Source of the DNA: Notospermus geniculatus | Lineage: Eukaryota > Nemertea > Pilidiophora > Heteronemertea > Lineidae | Length of the DNA stretch: 64,000 nucleotides | Reading direction: 5' to 3' | Assembly (NCBI GenBank): GCA_002633025.1 | Contig: NMRB01000399.1 | Coordinates: 253,274-317,273 of the forward strand | Part shown: positions 21,173 to 30,971 of the stretch, one piece after another | How the letters are laid out: each line of letters starts with the position of its first letter | How positions within the stretch are numbered: the stretch's first letter is position 1 | Notes under the pieces: model-generated | Told to the model about the DNA's origin: nothing | What the model saw: the letters and a program-made list of their open reading frames with translations, nothing else | Databases searched by the model: none | Translations under genes and position numbers: made by a program

Positions 21173-22034
21173 CATGAGGAATAAATAGCCTTAGAGAAAG
21201 TCAAAAACTCACCCCAACAATGTATAGAAAAAATGTACAGAGCTTGGGCCTTGAGATTCCATCAGCCCAAGGTACAATTTGTTACTAAACCAGCAGGATC
21301 AGTGTCAGATTTCCAGCACTGATCCTGCTGCTTCACACAGAAAAAAATCGATCTCAGCTCGAGTTAAAATGAGTCTCTAGCCTGCTATTTTGTCCCCAAA
21401 AAGGTGTTTCTTTGGTACTTGAACACAGAATGAGTACCAGTTTTCTAAGGCTTTACCAGTTTTCTTTCATCGACTGGAGATAACTGCAACTGGAGTCTCA
21501 TTCTGAAGTGGAGACAAAGCCTACTCATGTTGAGTTTTCTCAGTTCTCCAGTCGATGGGACAGGGCATCAGCTGGAGAAAATTGGAAAGAAACCGAGGGG
21601 AACCAAAATCTCCTCATGAGGAGCTCGGTGGTGTGGTGGTTCTGGTGTCCGACCTGCGATCCGAGGGTCCTGGGTTCGAAACTCACTGGGTGTGAAACGT
21701 TTTTTTTTATATATATGGCGACATCACTTGTTTATTTGATTCGAGACAACAGACAATCCGGTGGAGACAGCTAAGAATCATTTTAACCAGTTGGAGACAA
21801 TGTCATCTCAAGTGGAGACCCAGTTATGTCTATTCGAGTTGCAAAAGAGACTCATTTTAGGGACAAGAGTTGGAGATTCATTTTATCTCGAGATGAGATC
21901 GTTTTTTCTTTCTGTGTTCAGTAACTAATTTACCTTGCATGGGCTGATGGAATCTCAACCCCAAGCTCTGCACATTTTTCCTATGCATTGTGGGGTGAGT
22001 TTTTGACTTTCTCTAAGGCTATTTATTCCTCATG
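21173..22034. mobile_element. 862 bp inverted-repeat element, about 118 bp TIRs
   Basis: CATGAGGAATAAATAGCC and GGCTATTTATTCCTCATG start arms of about 118 bp at roughly 90% identity. Further inverted pairs lie inside (ACGATCTCATCTCGAGATAA-like), as does a small hairpin at 21291-21334 (AGCAGGATCAGTG). It is absent from copy 1 (CTAAACGGTACAAAAATGG), but the target duplication cannot be read cleanly. It hosts a tRNA-like insert at 21623. Confidence 0.82.
21623..21692 (+). repeat. tRNA-like sequence with intact box B
   Basis: GTGGTGGTTCTGGTGTCCG resembles a box A and GGGTTCGAAAC a box B, with TTTTTTTTT after about 20 bases. The acceptor arms do not pair, so this is a tRNA pseudogene or SINE head rather than a working tRNA. 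Confidence 0.55.
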
Positions 22035-22137
22035 GGGTAAAAATGACTTAGAGTAGAACTGACTGACTACTTTAATTTCTTAGGACTGTAACGCCATGTA
22101 GCTAAGGTTGCCAGCCAAGATTAGGCCTGATTCCCGG

Positions 22138-22262
22138 TGTAACGTTCTTGAATGTTTCCCATCTGTGAGTGTTACCCATAAATTGTCGGACGGAATAAGC
22201 TGTGACTTGACAATAAGAGACACACAGAGAAGCGGCTATCTGCCAGCCTTTTTTCCAAACAG
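22138..22262. mobile_element. Ginger-like MITE, left part, CCGG-flanked
   Basis: TGTAACGTTCTTGAATGTTT directly follows CCGG (22134-22137). The element is truncated at CCAAACAG by the family A insertion at 22265. Confidence 0.7.
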
Positions 22263-22264
22263 TA

Positions 22265-22419
22265 ATAGGGAGGTTTAGATCTTGAACGATAAACGTAAAC
22301 TACACTGCAACGCTATTTTTCATACAACACATTAACCAGATTTTATATTGCATTTTCGGTACAAAAATAACGTTGTCGTTAACGTTTGTGTCTATCGTTC
22401 GATTTCTAAACCTCTCTAT
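22265..22419. mobile_element. Family A MITE
   Basis: ATAGGGAGGTTTAGATCTTG and TCGATTTCTAAACCTCTCTAT are its ends, with TA on the left. The interior contains CAACGCTATTTTTCATAC and GTTGTCGTTAACGTTTG. It sits in the Ginger-like element at CAAACAG. Confidence 0.8.
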
Positions 22420-22819
22420 TGTCCGGGGGCAGTCGGACAATAAAAAGAAATCGTACCCTAAATGTTATCATCGTAGGCGCATCATAGCGATTGCGAAAAA
22501 TATTGATTAGTAGCCACCGTTACAGCTTGACTATCAGAGAGAAAATCATCCGTCGAATATATTCTATCTTTGAGTGGTGCGCATTAGTGTTTGATGTATT
22601 TCAAGCTTTCAGCGCCAAGGCTGTATCCTCCGGTAAATATCACGTAACATAGAACTTCATCAAAACATCCATCATGAGTTGGGTAATACCTATTGGGAGA
22701 AGGCGCGGTTTTAAGAAAAAAATATACAAATGCATTTCTCCGCCGGGGGCCATGTTTTTTGAATGCTTGAATTTTGTATGGTTTGTGGAACTATTGCTAA
22801 AAGCGTGCATGTACCTCTG

Positions 22820-23092
22820 TATGGGCCGTTATATTCGAAAATAAACACTTCAGAAAATAAGACATCGGTATATTCCTATTAGGGAGGTTAAGAAATCAAG
22901 TAATAAATGTAAACGTTAACGACAACGTTACTTTTTTACCGAAAATGCATTATAAAATCTGGTGAATATGAAGTATAAAAAATAACGTTGTCGTAAAGTT
23001 TACGTTTATCGTTTGATTTCTTAACCTCCCTAATATGTCAATACCGACGTCTTATTTTCTGACGTGTTTACTTTCGGATATAACGGCCCATA
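22820..23092. mobile_element. Outer ATGGGCCGTTATA element + family A (22879-23033)
   Basis: This is the copy 2 counterpart of 14787-15219, lacking the innermost insert. The family A core is TA-flanked with ends TTAGGGAGGTTAAG and CTTAACCTCCCTAA. Confidence 0.8.
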
Positions 23093-23740
23093 TTGAGGTA
23101 CATGCACGCATGCATTTAACCTCCCTATTCTCTACTCGCTGTGACGATCTCGAGTCGTAAATAAGAAAGACGTCGGTTCGTGCTGCAGTTGTCAAGCAAA
23201 TCTATAATCTTAGCTTAGAAAGACGTTGGGCAGTGCTGCAGTTGTAAGTTGCGCTGCAGTCTTTTCTAGAGTTTCAGATTGTAAAGTTCCACTTGAAAAA
23301 GGCCCCGGTTGGGGTCGAAAATTCGTGAATTCTGGAGATTGACTTCTTGCTTATTATCGCTGCAGTTGTAAAGATTATCTGTAGTCGTAGGTGAAATTTA
23401 GACGTAAAAAAATTAAAAGAGTGTGTAACGTTTGATCTGCAAACCGACCTTGGCGACTGCAGCGCCTAATAACATCTTCCTTAGCAATGATTTGAGATCG
23501 TCGCGACGACTGCAGCGCCACCAAACGTCTTTCTTAGCTACGATTATCGCCACAACGGCCAGAGAATAGTTAGTTAGTTTACAGTTAGTTTATTTTTCAT
23601 TATAGTGACAAGAACTACAATTCATCACACAGTATAATGCACACAGTGCAGAAAAAATCGTTCCCAGCCCTTACGGACTTATTTGTCACTTCAAATACAG
23701 CTATGTCAAAAAAGAACAAAATGGGGTGATAATAACAGTA

Positions 23741-23862
23741 ATAGGGAGGTTTCGAAAGCCCGGTTAGGCCCTACGACGACGTTTATCTATTGTGTGGGTA
23801 TACCCAAACAATAGATAAACGTCGTTGTATGGCCTAACCGGGCGCTTCCGAAACCTCCCTAT
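23741..23862. mobile_element. Family C MITE, TA-flanked
   Basis: A near-perfect palindrome with ends ATAGGGAGGTTTCGAAAGC and GCGCTTCCGAAACCTCCCTAT. The arms contain CCGGTTAGGCC and ACGTTTATCTATTG around a centre TGGGTATACCCA. TA lies on both sides. Confidence 0.88.
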
Positions 23863-23874
23863 TAAAGAATGCCA

Positions 23875-23999
23875 ATAGTGAGGTTTCGCAAGCGCCCGGT
23901 TAGGCCATACGTCAACGTTTATCTCTATTGTTTGGGTATACCCACACAATAGATAAACGTCGTCGTAGGGCTAACCGGGCGCTTCCGAAACCACACTAA
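23875..23999. mobile_element. Family C MITE, second copy
   Basis: The same palindrome 12 bp downstream of the first, with ends ATAGTGAGGTTTCGCAAGCG and CGCTTCCGAAACCACACTAA. Its centre is TTTGGGTATACCCACA. The 61-codon open frame across the two is arm read-through. Confidence 0.85.
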
Positions 24000-24090
24000 T
24001 AACTGCATGCTACCTCTTCTATACAAGACAGTGCTTTTACTAAACTAAACAATACTTTTACACCTTTGTTACTAATTATATAATAGATTT

Positions 24091-24288
24091 TTACGACATT
24101 CCCAAACTGATAAATTTCGCCACTTTGACCTGACAATGTTGTACATGTAGTAAATAAACTAACATCTCGACTTCACTCATATTAATAAATTCCTGGTTAC
24201 TGTGTGTCACATCCTGAAAAAATTGAGCATGCTGGTGCCTGGTAAGCAGGGCAAGAACATATAAAATGTACCTCATCATCACACACAT
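24091..24288 (-). pseudogene. LINE reverse-transcriptase C-terminal remnant
   Basis: A 65-codon open frame whose end (…SEVEMLVYLLHVQHCQVKVAKFISLGMS) has the spacing of CR1/L2-type ORF2 C-termini: a short acidic segment, a leucine-rich stretch and an xAKFI/xAKYI motif just before the stop. The catalytic reverse-transcriptase and endonuclease domains are absent. The apparent start methionine is not a real start, because the element is 5' truncated near 24290. The family assignment rests on this motif and on the similar AAKYISAIWERRRELLFRA tail at 44892. Confidence 0.5.
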
Positions 24289-24424
24289 CGTTATTATGTC
24301 TTCATGTTTTGTAACGTCTTTTTTGCGGATATAACCGATAACCGCCCATACCTTAGCTGTGTCTCATGCGGATGTCATAGGTCGACCTTGCGAAGGCACA
24401 GAACAGGCGCACGCTGACTTTTCT

Positions 24425-25325
24425 GGACGCAAGGAAACCAACCGCCGCGTAGCGGCAAATCAGCGAAGCTTGCTAATTACCTATTCGTTTCACAGTCTAT
24501 CATTTTGGCCTTGGAGGCGGATTTTTGCCTGAAACTTTGTCACCTAATACTGAATTCACAGGAGTAAGACGGGCGTTTAAACCGTACAGGATCGGTGTGT
24601 ATCCGAATTCTGAAGGAAACTTATGTGAAAATTTGTCCAAAACGGGTTCGAGTGATGAGTTAGAAGCGTTTTTTGTTAACCGGCGATGAACATGTGACGT
24701 CATCAACTGGGGTATAACTTATTTTGAGCGACGAAGCTGCGTGAAAACGAATTTAGCCCATATCGCTCGCTGAATCTGTGACATCACCACTGGTGTCATG
24801 TGTAATCGCTGTTCGAAAAAGAATATAGGCCATTTTGCTATCGTGCTTGTGAAGTGAAACATGTGAAATGAAACGCTGGCCAGCGAGCCTCATGAGCCTT
24901 GGCAAAATATGTGGCATTTAGCCTGCGCCGATCTAAGACAACTAGACCGACTTTTGATGGCCTCCTGTGTTTCGTGTGTGGGTCAGTTAGGTTTAGGCAC
25001 CGTTGCCGGGGCGTTGACATCTGATAGTGAGAGTAGGCCAGCATGGTTAGGCCAGATCTGCATGTGTGCATGCATGGTCCGTGCATTTTTATGCGGTCTC
25101 TGGTGACTGACATGACTGGTGGTGTGCATACTGTGCACTGATGACTCGCCATGTGTTTCGAGTCTTTCTCCCACACAATCTTAAATGCATAATATCATAG
25201 ATAGTACATGCTTTCGCTGCTTTAAGAGAGAACGTAGCTTTTCTCTCTTAAAGCAGCGAAAGCATACTTTATCAACAACATCGCCCACATATCATGATAA
25301 AACCCTATGTAGCTCCTACCGGTTC
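24425..25325 (+). mobile_element. Hairpin-tailed element E1 (novel family candidate)
   Basis: Starts GGACGCAAGGAAACC, followed by CGCCGCGTAGCGGC and CAGCGAAGCT, a 5' box shared with 50588-51452 (minus) and 59826-60500. The body of about 730 bp has a distant resemblance to E2 (GGAAACTTATGTGAAAAT; TGACGTCATC). A perfect 25 bp stem hairpin at 25208-25265 is followed by a tail of about 60 bp (ATCAACAACATCGCCCAC). No tRNA-like promoter was found in this copy. The right end is estimated from the unoccupied relative at 6180. Confidence 0.5.
25208..25265 (+). other. Perfect 25 bp stem hairpin in E1
   Basis: ATGCTTTCGCTGCTTTAAGA…GAGAA pairs with its exact complement across an 8-base loop, CGTAGCTT. 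It has no similarity in sequence to the hairpins at 50656 or 60375, although it occupies the same place in the element. Confidence 0.9.
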
Positions 25326-26467
25326 AATCTTCTGGGTCACTTTGCGTCTGAGGCACGACAGCATGGGACAAATCAGTCGCCGATCTGGTGTGACATGACT
25401 GGAGTTGCGTCTCACTTGCGACGATCGGAATCAGTCGCCAAAAAGATCACGGATCGCAAGAGTTCAACGTGTTGAACTTCTGCGCCACGACGAATCATGA
25501 TCCCGACGAGCGTAATCCAGTCACAGTCGACCTGACTTGAGTTGCGACGTCGTGCGATTATCCAAAAGTTGGTCTATTTTAGTAACCAATCACTGACGAG
25601 CGTTTTCATACCCTGCATGGGAGCTGCCATCTTGAAAAAGTCACATGATCACAAGTCACAAGATTGCCAGAACTTTGCAATGCTGTAGTCGCAGGTGACC
25701 TGAACACGGTTATGATTCCCTGCGCGCAGATGCTGCCTGTTCCACGATGATCGTACACGTTTTTCGTTTTTGTTACCTGACCGTGCTTGCGACACCTGAT
25801 GCCGACTGTTCCGTCGTAGTGCAGGCAATCGCAGTGTGACGTGACATCCGCATCACAGGCACCATCATTAACGAAGTAGTTTATGCCTCTGGCTTGATTA
25901 GAGAACGCAACAATATGCAGAAATTCCCGACATAAATGAAAAACAGTAGTCTGTGTCGTATGGATTTGACACATGATATCATCGTTAACGGAAAGCGGAG
26001 GTATTTTTACGTGCTTCAGAGGCCGAGTTCGACTGTAACCCGACGTCCGACTCGATCGCGTCAAATTTCATCCAAACTCCAAGTCAGATGGCCTTCTATC
26101 AACTTCAGCGTGATTACATAGGATCTCAACTTTCCTCTACTAAATTGTGACCCTCCTACTCAAAACCAGTCGTAGTCACACAAAAAATGAGCCTAAACGT
26201 ACTGAGATAACACCAGGAGATATTAAGAAACAGAATCACAGTCTTCACAAGAGACAGAGAAAACTGAAACTGACAGATAATTTGGTCTCAACTTGCCAGA
26301 CCTCAGAGTGACTTCCGACTGGTTTTGTGGTGGAGGGTCACAATATTGGGTCTGAAGTTCTAACCACTGGACCGAATCTGGATAACTTGGTGTCTTCTTT
26401 CTTCTAGAAAGATTCTCCATCCACTGCTATCATTGCTGTAATGATATGATCCCATCGATACTGCCGG

Positions 26468-26638
26468 TGTAACATTTTGGAGTGTTCCCCATCTGTTAGT
26501 GTTCCCCTACTATTGTCTGACGGAATAATTGGCGATTGACAATGGGTGACCCACAGAGAAATATGTCGATCTATCTGCAAGTGTTTTCCGAACAATAAGG
26601 GGAAACACTGACATACAGAAATACCGTTATATGTAATA
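26468..26638. mobile_element. Ginger-like MITE, CCGG-flanked
   Basis: Duplicate of 18501-18665. Starts TGTAACATTTTGGAGTGTTC after CCGG (26464-26467) and ends at a degenerate ATATGTAATACC. Confidence 0.72.
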
Positions 26639-26939
26639 CCTGTTATTATATACACACTACATCAGAAATTCACGATAACCGCCAAATGTCACAATAGCCG
26701 CCATGATAGCGGACGCCAACTCTGATCGTGACCGTTCGGCTGTTACCCCCTCCTCGGCATGCGCATTTGAGACACGACGTCATCACTAAGGAACTCTTCC
26801 ATCTTACTGCCTCGCCTTAAGAACTGTAATCGAAAACGTCACTCTAAAGATGCGACAGTTGTGACCAAAGATACCCGTACATGTAGTGTTTGATAAACAA
26901 CATCCCATTAATTAGGGCATATTCCCTTACATATACAAC

Positions 26940-27110
26940 TTTTTATTAGTTTGATGAAGGCGTTTAAGGCGTATTGTAAAAAGTAAAAACTGTTGAAGCA
27001 TTTGCTTTTCTGTGAGGCCTTTCAAGCGTTTTGAGCGGCCAGTATTGGCTAGATACTGCTCTATATAAGACGCATGGTATTATTATTATTATTATTATTA
27101 TGTTTTGAAT
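26940..27110 (+). mobile_element. LINE-like 3' end with (ATT)n tail, copy 2
   Basis: Duplicate of 18960-19125. The microsatellite has expanded to about nine ATT units (27070-27100), a length difference expected of a slipping tail. Confidence 0.4.
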
Positions 27111-27153
27111 CTCCAACAACCCCTGAATAAAAAGTGTTACATCTATATGTCAT

Positions 27154-27671
27154 AAGCCCCTTTTACACTACGAGTTTTCAACCGTGCTCGACCCGGGTCG
27201 GGCACGGCTCGGCAAAACAAGTGGTAGTGTAAATGGGTTGGCACGCACGGTTGGGCTCGGCACGGTGCTACTTTTATCCAGGCCGAACCCCCCCCCCAGG
27301 AGGTGGGTTCGACCCGNCCCCCCCCCAACGGGAGGTGGGTTCGACCCGGGTCGAGCACGGCACTGCTGAAAAACTGCACAGTGTAAACGCGCTACTGGGC
27401 TCGGCCTACTTGAATAACTTACCTGTAGTGAAGTACGCATGCTCATTTATCGGCCTTGAACTCAATACGTCATTGCCGCGAATGTTCATGGGCGCAGCCA
27501 TATTGAAAATGACGGAGATTTCCAACCTCAACAGAAAGGAGAGCGGGCGATTCAGATATTGGCGCAGTTCTCATGGTGCAGTGTAAACGGTCATTCTGAG
27601 GCGGGCCTGACCCGGGCCGAGCACGGCACAGTTGATCCAGGCCAAATTTCTGCGTAGTGTAATAAGGGCTT
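27154..27671. mobile_element. MITE with CCCYTTTTACACTACG ends, copy 2
   Basis: Duplicate of 19178-19649. An internal GGAGGTGGGTTCGACCC segment is repeated around an undetermined base at 27317 and C-runs. This may be a genuine local duplication or a sequencing or assembly error. Confidence 0.78.
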
Positions 27672-27765
27672 TAGACTCAGAATTGGTGAGGCAAGACAGG
27701 CTCTTTAACCTAGACGAGACAGTTCACGGTCGAACTCAGCCACAGTGTCATTTGTAGTGGAAAGT

Positions 27766-28074
27766 TCATTTACGGGCAGCTCTGCCAGAATGAAACCTTA
27801 CAACACAAACCGCGTTTTTTAGCCCACTGTGTTTGGCGTTCAATTTTGTGTCTGTTTTTTTCTTCAACACATCATACCTTTCGACCAAAATCTTGGAAAT
27901 AAAACATGCAGGAAATTCAGCATCGACTCGCGTTCCATTCATTAAGAATTCTGAGCATGTAGCTAAGCATTGCTTAAAAAACTGAGACATCAAATAGGAA
28001 AGAAACCAAATCCGACCAAAACATGGCGACATAAACACGAGAATGGCGTCAGAACACGGCATCCGCAACTTCAT
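27766..28074 (-). other. 102-codon open frame, copy 2
   Basis: Predicted product identical to that of 19743-20051. It lies next to a TIR element in both copies. Unrecognised. Confidence 0.25.
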
Positions 28075-28390
28075 TATCGTTTCAAATCAACGACATGGCG
28101 TCGCGTTTCATTCTCGTATGATTGAGCTTATTAAAAAAGATTTTTAAACATAATAGGGCAGTTTTTAAATATCTTAAAGGCGTGAAGTGTCCTACGGATT
28201 TTGCTCGACTATCACATCAAATTCTCATAGGCGTCTGTCACGGATTTCTGACGGGTATGTTTTGCAAGGCTCCGTATCGTCGATCCGTGTCACGTATGAC
28301 GTATCGAACTAATGCATTTTCATTATGTCATACGTAATACCAAGAAGGTGCGGCTCTGCTACTAGCTTTATTATAGACCTCTGTCCTGAC

Positions 28391-28429
28391 NNNNNNNNNN
28401 NNNNNNNNNNNNNNNNNNNNNNNNNNNNN
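28391..28429. other. Assembly gap (39 N)
   Basis: The gap starts where copy 2 reaches the base corresponding to about 20358. The sequence after it matches about 20736 onward, so roughly 380 bp of duplicate may be hidden or lost. Confidence 0.95.
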
Positions 28430-28880
28430 TTTTCAGGTTACGCCACCTGGCGGCCATATTGGATGTCCGATCGGGCCGAAACTCGGTATTTTTGAAGGTA
28501 CCCCTCTAATACACGTTTATGCAAGATATGAGCACGCTCGGTGAAATAGTTAAGAACTTTTGTCGAACTTTGACCTCTGTGACCTTGAAAGTAGGTCAAA
28601 TCAAAAACCCGTTACATATGCTATGTATCCTAATTAGATACACCTATGTTAAAAATTTGGAGATGATCCAGTCATTAGTTCAGGAGTTATTGCACTTTTT
28701 GTGTTTTTGGTTTTGGCCACTTGGAGGCCAAGCCAAGAATCTAATCGGACCGAAACTTGGGGTCATAGGTCATACTCTGACCTAGGGGTATACATGTACC
28801 AAGTTTCAGATCAATAGCTCCAGCGGTTATGAAACGTGCCCTGCTAACGGACGACGACGGACGCATCACCACAACAAAAG
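28430..28880 (+). repeat. GTGAGC-type dispersed repeat
   Basis: CGCCACCTGGCGGCCATATT continues through GGTCATACTCTGACCTAGGG and GGTTATGAAACGTGCCCTGC, ending GGACGACGACGGACG and AGCTCACAGGTGAGC. Repeats ending in facing GAGC words next to GGACGACGGACG are widespread in marine invertebrate genomes (general knowledge). The 88-codon frame inside is not credible. Confidence 0.65.
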
Positions 28881-29987
28881 CTCACAGGTGAGCCAAAAAT
28901 GCGAACCAGAAACCCAACATGCCTACCTAGCCATACTTTCAACACTGTGCCATTTTGGCAGCCCCCTCTCGTTATGGCCAACGCTGCACTGATTTGATAA
29001 CATTCGCGACGTATAATCAATTTGCCTACTAGCCGAAAAGGAGAGGTCATTTATTGGCAGCAAAGACTGTACGTGTCCGAACATTATTGCTGTTGTTTCA
29101 TCAAACCGAACCTTAACCTTTCTGACACCGTGTCTGCCAATCAGGATAACCAATTAAATTAGGAAGAACATTGGCGATCGATTTCCACTGCGCATGCGTA
29201 ATGGTAATTGATGGTGTGAGGAAATGAACTGGGGTCGAAGGTTAATTTTCAGTGGGCCCGTTGGTCATTTGAACTAAAATGTTTCTCCGATAACCTCACA
29301 TGATGTTTAGGTAACCAAACTGACGTCGTAGTGGACGACTCGAAAAGTTTATAGTTTTTAACACAGACCATCGCCAGGTGCCATTAGTATATTATTTTAG
29401 CGGGTGGAAGTTAGGGGTTAGGGTTAGGATTAGATCATCCTCGAAAGGTTATGGGTGGGGTAAGCCATATATCTGTTTTTCGAAGTCCACTAATTTGTAC
29501 CTCTGGGTGATTGCAATTAACGGATTCTGGCGATGGTCTATGTGGCAAAAAAATACCAATCTCGTATCTCTAGAGTTCAACATTACCACATTAAAATCTG
29601 GGATTGCCTAGACCGGTACTACTTTTGGACAGTGCAAATGCATTGTTCAAGGCGGATGAATTTCTGACCGTTGCACAAGCAATCGTGTAGGAATTTGAAA
29701 GGGTTTGTACTTTGTTCCTTAATAAAACATTGAATACCCAACGGATTGGTAAAATAATAGTATTTTTACAAATATTATTTTAAGTAGTATTTTACAAATT
29801 TTACCTTTGGTACAATTACAAAATAAGTTGTAAAATCGACGAGTACAAGAATCTTGTGCTGTGTTTAGCCGTTTTCAGAGGTCTTAGCCGACGAACGATG
29901 GTGGCGACCTCTTCAGATTGGAAAAAAAATTCCAGAGCGACGTAAAGCTAGCAGCACATTCACCACTTTCGTTTCTCATGAAGACGA
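28881..29987. other. Largely unassigned; short TTAGGG-like run
   Basis: No gene recognised. At 29408-29434 GTTAGGGGTTAGGGTTAGGAT is an interstitial telomere-like run of only about four units. An AT-rich stretch at 29750-29830 repeats TAGTATTTTACAAAT. Confidence 0.45.
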
Positions 29988-30262
29988 TAGGGATATTGAG
30001 AAATCAAACGATAAACGTAAACTTTACAACAACGTTATTTTTTATACTACACATTTCACCAGATTTTATATTACATTTTCGGTAAAAAAATAGTGGTTTC
30101 GCAAGCGCCCGGTTTGGCCCTACGACGACCTTTATCTATTGTGTGGGTATACCCAAACAATAGATAAACGTTGTCGTATGGCCTAACCGGGCGCTTGCGA
30201 AACCTCATTACTAACGTTGCAGTTGACGTTTACGTTTATCTTGATTTCTAAGTCTCTCTAAT
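29988..30262. mobile_element. Family A MITE split by a family C MITE
   Basis: The left arm AAATCAAACGATAAACGTAA and right arm GTTTACGTTTATCTTGATTT are those of family A. The usual TAACGTTG centre is split at TA by the insert at 30091. Confidence 0.8.
30091..30211. mobile_element. Family C MITE nested at TA
   Basis: GTGGTTTCGCAAGCGCCCGG and CCGGGCGCTTGCGAAACCTC surround a TGGGTATACCCA centre. The host sequence continues TAACG after it, supporting a TA target. Confidence 0.82.
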
Positions 30263-30435
30263 TTTAGTGGTCGGCAACTTCTGTGGCGGTTGCATAGTAT
30301 ATATCACCACTCAGTGGTCATTTGGACACAACAAACAATTTTCAGGGTGAGAAGTCAAACGTGTTTGATTATCGGCAACTCGTGGTCCGCACGGTTAAGC
30401 CAGCGGCGCACCAGGCGATACCGCAAGTGTGTTCT

Positions 30436-30553
30436 GGGGTGGCCGCATAGAAACTCCGCTAGCGCTAGCGGAGTCCATCTACCGATAGTGCTGTTCATTT
30501 TTCCATGCATTTTAACAGTCGAAGCACGAGCGGAGTTTCTATGCGGCTACCCC
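30436..30553. mobile_element. Short MITE, GGGGTRGCCGCATAG ends
   Basis: GGGGTGGCCGCATAGAAACT and AGTTTCTATGCGGCTACCCC are about 25 bp inverted ends. The left arm continues into the perfect palindrome CTCCGCTAGCGCTAGCGGAG. Confidence 0.75.
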
Positions 30554-30705
30554 TGATCGCCACCGAGAAAGTCAGCTGTTGACGCCAGGTGTGCGCTGGA
30601 CAGCGATCCGTGGAATCTTCTCACCAGCGATGATTGGCCAACATCAAACAATACCAAAACTGATGTCGCCTAGTCTGCGGTGCCTGGCGGGAGTGGCGAT
30701 CAGTG

Positions 30706-30829
30706 TCGACCGCACAGAAAGTCCGATAGTGCTTTCGGTGCCTGTCGGTGGTTTGGTTAATGGGAAATTGGGTTGTAACATACTGCCGATGGGCGCCGGT
30801 AGCACTACCGGACTTCCTCTGCGGTCGGC
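30706..30829. mobile_element. MITE with CGACCGCACAGAAAGTCC end
   Basis: Related to the cleaner copy at 42134. The left arm (CCGCACAGAAAGTCCGATAG) pairs with a degenerate right arm (CTACCGGACTTCCTCTGCGG). The open frames over it on both strands are arm read-through. Confidence 0.65.
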
Positions 30830-30971
30830 TGAGATCGCTTGCCACGTCCGATTGCTACTGGGTTTAGATCTATGGGAATTTACAGACGGTGAAATTTCCA
30901 ATCCACAATCACCGATTGACGAGTTTTACATACATGGGCCATGTCGAATTAGCGGAACCAGCGGAACTTGA

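Larger units (their letters stand above)
23568..24290 (-). mobile_element. 5'-truncated LINE 3' end inserted in copy 2
   Basis: Present only in copy 2: copy 1 reads GACCAGAGAATATGGC at the matching point. On the minus strand it begins inside a reverse-transcriptase C-terminus (24288-24091) and runs through a 3' untranslated region with GGGCTGGGAACGA to a TTTATTTTTC/GTTAGTTAG-like tail region. It carries two family C MITEs. The resemblance to 44545-44951 (CCCAGCCCTTA words) supports a CR1/L2-like element. Confidence 0.6.
24361..25860. mobile_element. ATGCGGATGTCA-ended repeat in copy 2, split by E1
   Basis: ATGCGGATGTCATAGG at the left and GTGACATCCGCAT at the right are inverted, and the segment is missing from copy 1 (about 17268). 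The parts on either side of the hairpin element match 6180-6449. The right part also carries CTTGCGACACC-type words that may pair with CTTGCGAAGGC at the left. Confidence 0.55.
20997..28390 (+). repeat. Tandem segmental duplication A, copy 2 (runs into gap)
   Basis: Collinear with 13137-20358. Copy-2-specific insertions include the inverted-repeat element at 21173, the family A MITE at 22265, the LINE segment at 23568-24290 (with two family C MITEs) and the repeat at about 24361-25860 carrying the hairpin element. After the gap the sequence resumes in the part that corresponds to about 20736, so the duplication probably continues through the gap. Confidence 0.85.
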
